From positions 1-24,942 of IMG/VR virus record IMGVR_UViG_3300020419_000077: a DNA stretch of 24,942 nucleotides, one strand, 5' to 3'. Under the pieces are notes generated by a model, which was not told the DNA's origin, did not search any database, and was given only the letters and a program-made list of their open reading frames with translations. Numbering within the stretch: the stretch's first letter is position 1; every line of letters begins with the position of its first letter. Position numbers and translations under genes: made by a program. This DNA is from a virus. This document shows positions 24,029 to 24,942 of this stretch, one piece after another.

Positions 24029-24107
24029 GTGGTAGAATTAAGGACAGAAAGATGAAGCGATAACACTCTTCGTTATGTACAATTAAATTCTATAGAGGTA
24101 TAATTAA

Positions 24108-24269
24108 ATGCACAATCTCATCTCACAGAACCAATTAGCAGAATGGAAACACATTGAATCTGACAGATTACAAGAGACGATGACTCAGATAGATGACTAT
24201 TACGACTGTATAATTGAAGCAGATGCAGTGCATGGAGACAAACGAATGTGTAGATCTTTACTACCATAA
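24108..24269 (+). CDS. Small conserved-looking phage protein (53 aa)
   Basis: ATG 24108 with AGAGG about 10 nt upstream (24094-24098), TAA at 24267-24269. MHNLISQNQLAEWKHIESDR, then DDYYDCIIEADA and DKRMCRSLL. The YYDCIIE...C-R motif with a long N-terminal helix is like small proteins I recall from T4-like cyanophages; the function is unknown. It is followed by a palindrome and a terminator, so it is a single-gene transcript or the end of one. Confidence 0.65.
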   Translation: MHNLISQNQLAEWKHIESDRLQETMTQIDDYYDCIIEADAVHGDKRMCRSLLP

Positions 24270-24275
24270 AGAGGT

Positions 24276-24289
24276 GGTTCATATGAACC
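24276..24289. promoter_or_regulatory. 14-bp perfect palindrome (operator candidate)
   Basis: GGTTCATATGAACC, 6 nt after a stop codon and 33 nt before the TTGACA of the next promoter. A two-fold symmetric site of this size suits a dimeric regulator. As RNA it could form a 5-bp hairpin with an ATAT loop, but no T-run follows. Confidence 0.4.
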
Positions 24290-24315
24290 GAGACCAATAC
24301 AACTGAATATTAACA

Positions 24316-24346
24316 AAAACCCTTGACAAATCCAGTCAGGGGTTTT
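24316..24346 (+). terminator. Rho-independent terminator overlapping a promoter
   Basis: A 12-bp stem (24316-24327 with 24335-24346, one G-U pair), AAAACCCTTGAC / GTCAGGGGTTTT, with a 7-nt loop and a T-tract forming the 3' side. It ends the transcript of the 53-aa gene. The 5' strand contains the -35 of the next promoter. Confidence 0.85.
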
Positions 24347-24351
24347 ATAAT
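24323..24351 (+). promoter_or_regulatory. Perfect-consensus sigma70 promoter
   Basis: TTGACA (24323-24328), a 17-bp spacer, TATAAT (24346-24351): full consensus. The -35 lies inside the 5' arm of the terminator stem and the -10 begins at its last T. The expected start is near 24358, just after the TAAGGAGA sequence (24352-24359); translation starts at ATG 24373. Confidence 0.85.
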
Positions 24352-24372
24352 GTAAGGAGATATAATAGTATT

Positions 24373-24615
24373 ATGAGTGATAAAAGTACGAAGGTACGAG
24401 CACAAATGAAATCCAGATGGTATTATTTCTTTTGGAGTTCAGCAACTGTATCTGTCCTGCTAGGACAAATGTATGTGGGGTCAGGATATAGAATGTATTC
24501 AAAGACTCTCATGCGTTTGTTTCAACGAATTGAATTGGAATTAGTTGGACCTAAAGGATATTATGCACCATTAGTGCCAGCAGAACCACCCAATTTCGAA
24601 TACCTATCAGAATAA
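24373..24615 (+). CDS. Single-span membrane protein (80 aa)
   Basis: First gene after the perfect-consensus promoter. AAGGAG lies 13 nt before the ATG, longer than usual and possibly upstream of or at the transcript start, so the mRNA may be nearly leaderless. The basic N-terminus (KSTKVRAQMKSR) is followed by one membrane span (WYYFFWSSATVSVLLGQMYV, residues 16-35), then GSGYRMYSKTLMRLFQRIEL and a Pro-rich tail. Proteins with a WYY-FW...GQ-YVG-GYR pattern occur in T4-like cyanophages, as far as I recall. Envelope-located; function unknown. TAATG overlap with the next gene. Confidence 0.7.
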   Translation: MSDKSTKVRAQMKSRWYYFFWSSATVSVLLGQMYVGSGYRMYSKTLMRLFQRIELELVGPKGYYAPLVPAEPPNFEYLSE

Positions 24616-24942
24616 TGACAACTGAACAGTGGTTTCCCTTACCATTATATGAGTATACATGTTCAATACCAGAGAGAAAAGAACTCAATGATGATCTAAC
24701 ACTCTCAGAGTTTGAACATAGACCTGGTTGGGGTGCTGATACACATAAACTCACACCACGTCCATTTGAATCAAATGTATTGGAAGAGAGTCATGTATTT
24801 CAACAGTTCCTACAGTATCACGTCTCACAATATTTGAATAATATTGGTATTGAACGTCATGATCCCTATCATATTCACAATGCATGGTTCACGTCAACCA
24901 AGAAGGGACAGTATGCACACTTGCACAGTCATGGTAGTGATG
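24615..24942 (+). CDS. 2OG-Fe(II) oxygenase-like protein (3' partial)
   Basis: Starts at the TAATG junction and runs off the right edge after 109 codons. MTTEQWFPLPLYEYTCSIPE opens like the putative 2OG-Fe(II) oxygenase family in which a short 'F-P-x-P-[LI]-x' start is usual. Residues 88-109, IHNAWFTSTKKGQY then AHLHSHGSD, give the family's W-[FV]-x-x-x-x-x-G-[QD]-x-x-x-x-H-x-H-x-x-x pattern with candidate iron ligands H104/H106 and D109. The distal His and Arg lie beyond the window. It is unlike the first oxygenase (23051-23662) outside this motif, so the two likely have different substrates. Confidence 0.65.
   Translation, partial: MTTEQWFPLPLYEYTCSIPERKELNDDLTLSEFEHRPGWGADTHKLTPRPFESNVLEESHVFQQFLQYHVSQYLNNIGIERHDPYHIHNAWFTSTKKGQYAHLHSHGSD

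Noticed and set aside
24052-24063. Three-codon frame ATG AAG CGA TAA preceded by AAGGACAG
   Set aside because: It has a good RBS and might be a leader peptide, but nothing else supports it (no attenuator pair seen).

Overview
The window looks like a stretch of a marine T4-like (myovirus) phage genome, most probably a cyanophage of Prochlorococcus or Synechococcus. A pelagiphage of SAR11 cannot be excluded from this window alone. The evidence is AT-rich DNA, every supported gene on the + strand, start and stop codons overlapping by 1 to 28 nt at most junctions, a run of very large fibre and tail-collar genes, orphan DNA methyltransferases, 2OG-Fe(II) oxygenases, and many 40-130 aa proteins of the kind seen in cyanomyovirus genomes. 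There is no integrase, transposase, tRNA or photosynthesis gene in view.

Layout. (1) 2-17829, virion adhesion block: a giant fibre-like protein open at the left edge (at least 3243 aa, three classes of internal repeats), then three tail-collar-domain proteins in a TAATG-coupled series (9741-16575). The last carries a roughly 450-residue glycine-rich domain. These are followed by a probable tail-fibre assembly chaperone and a small unknown protein. (2) 17802-21278, DNA-modification block: a small basic protein, a beta-class DNA methyltransferase (TSPPY), a 205-nt non-coding segment with a perfect 13-bp closing stem and several internal helices, a 56-aa protein, an HNH nuclease, a second and different TSPPY methyltransferase, and three small unknown proteins. 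(3) 21279-24942, small-gene region with strong sigma70-like promoters: two copies of a promoter-leader-RBS module, a TTGACA-N17-TACACT promoter, single-span membrane miniproteins, a 2OG-Fe(II) oxygenase, and further small proteins. Near the end is an element in which a Rho-independent terminator and a perfect TTGACA-N17-TATAAT promoter occupy the same bases. A second 2OG-Fe(II) oxygenase runs off the right edge.

How it fits together. Block 1 would build the host-recognition end of the virion. The chaperone placed directly after the collar and adhesin genes fits fibre folding or trimerisation. Block 2 could modify phage DNA at two different sequences and encodes a nuclease of the homing type. 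The structured RNA inside it is the least explained object here. Block 3 resembles early host-takeover genes read by the host sigma factor, with promoters spaced every few hundred bases.

Several real genes are short (41-56 codons) and were recovered by reading the overlaps: 19183-19353, 22552-22692, 22908-23051, 23659-23784, 23812-23976 and 24108-24269. Three starts were moved downstream to the ATG that fits the upstream stop codon or the RBS (20730, 21742, 23051).
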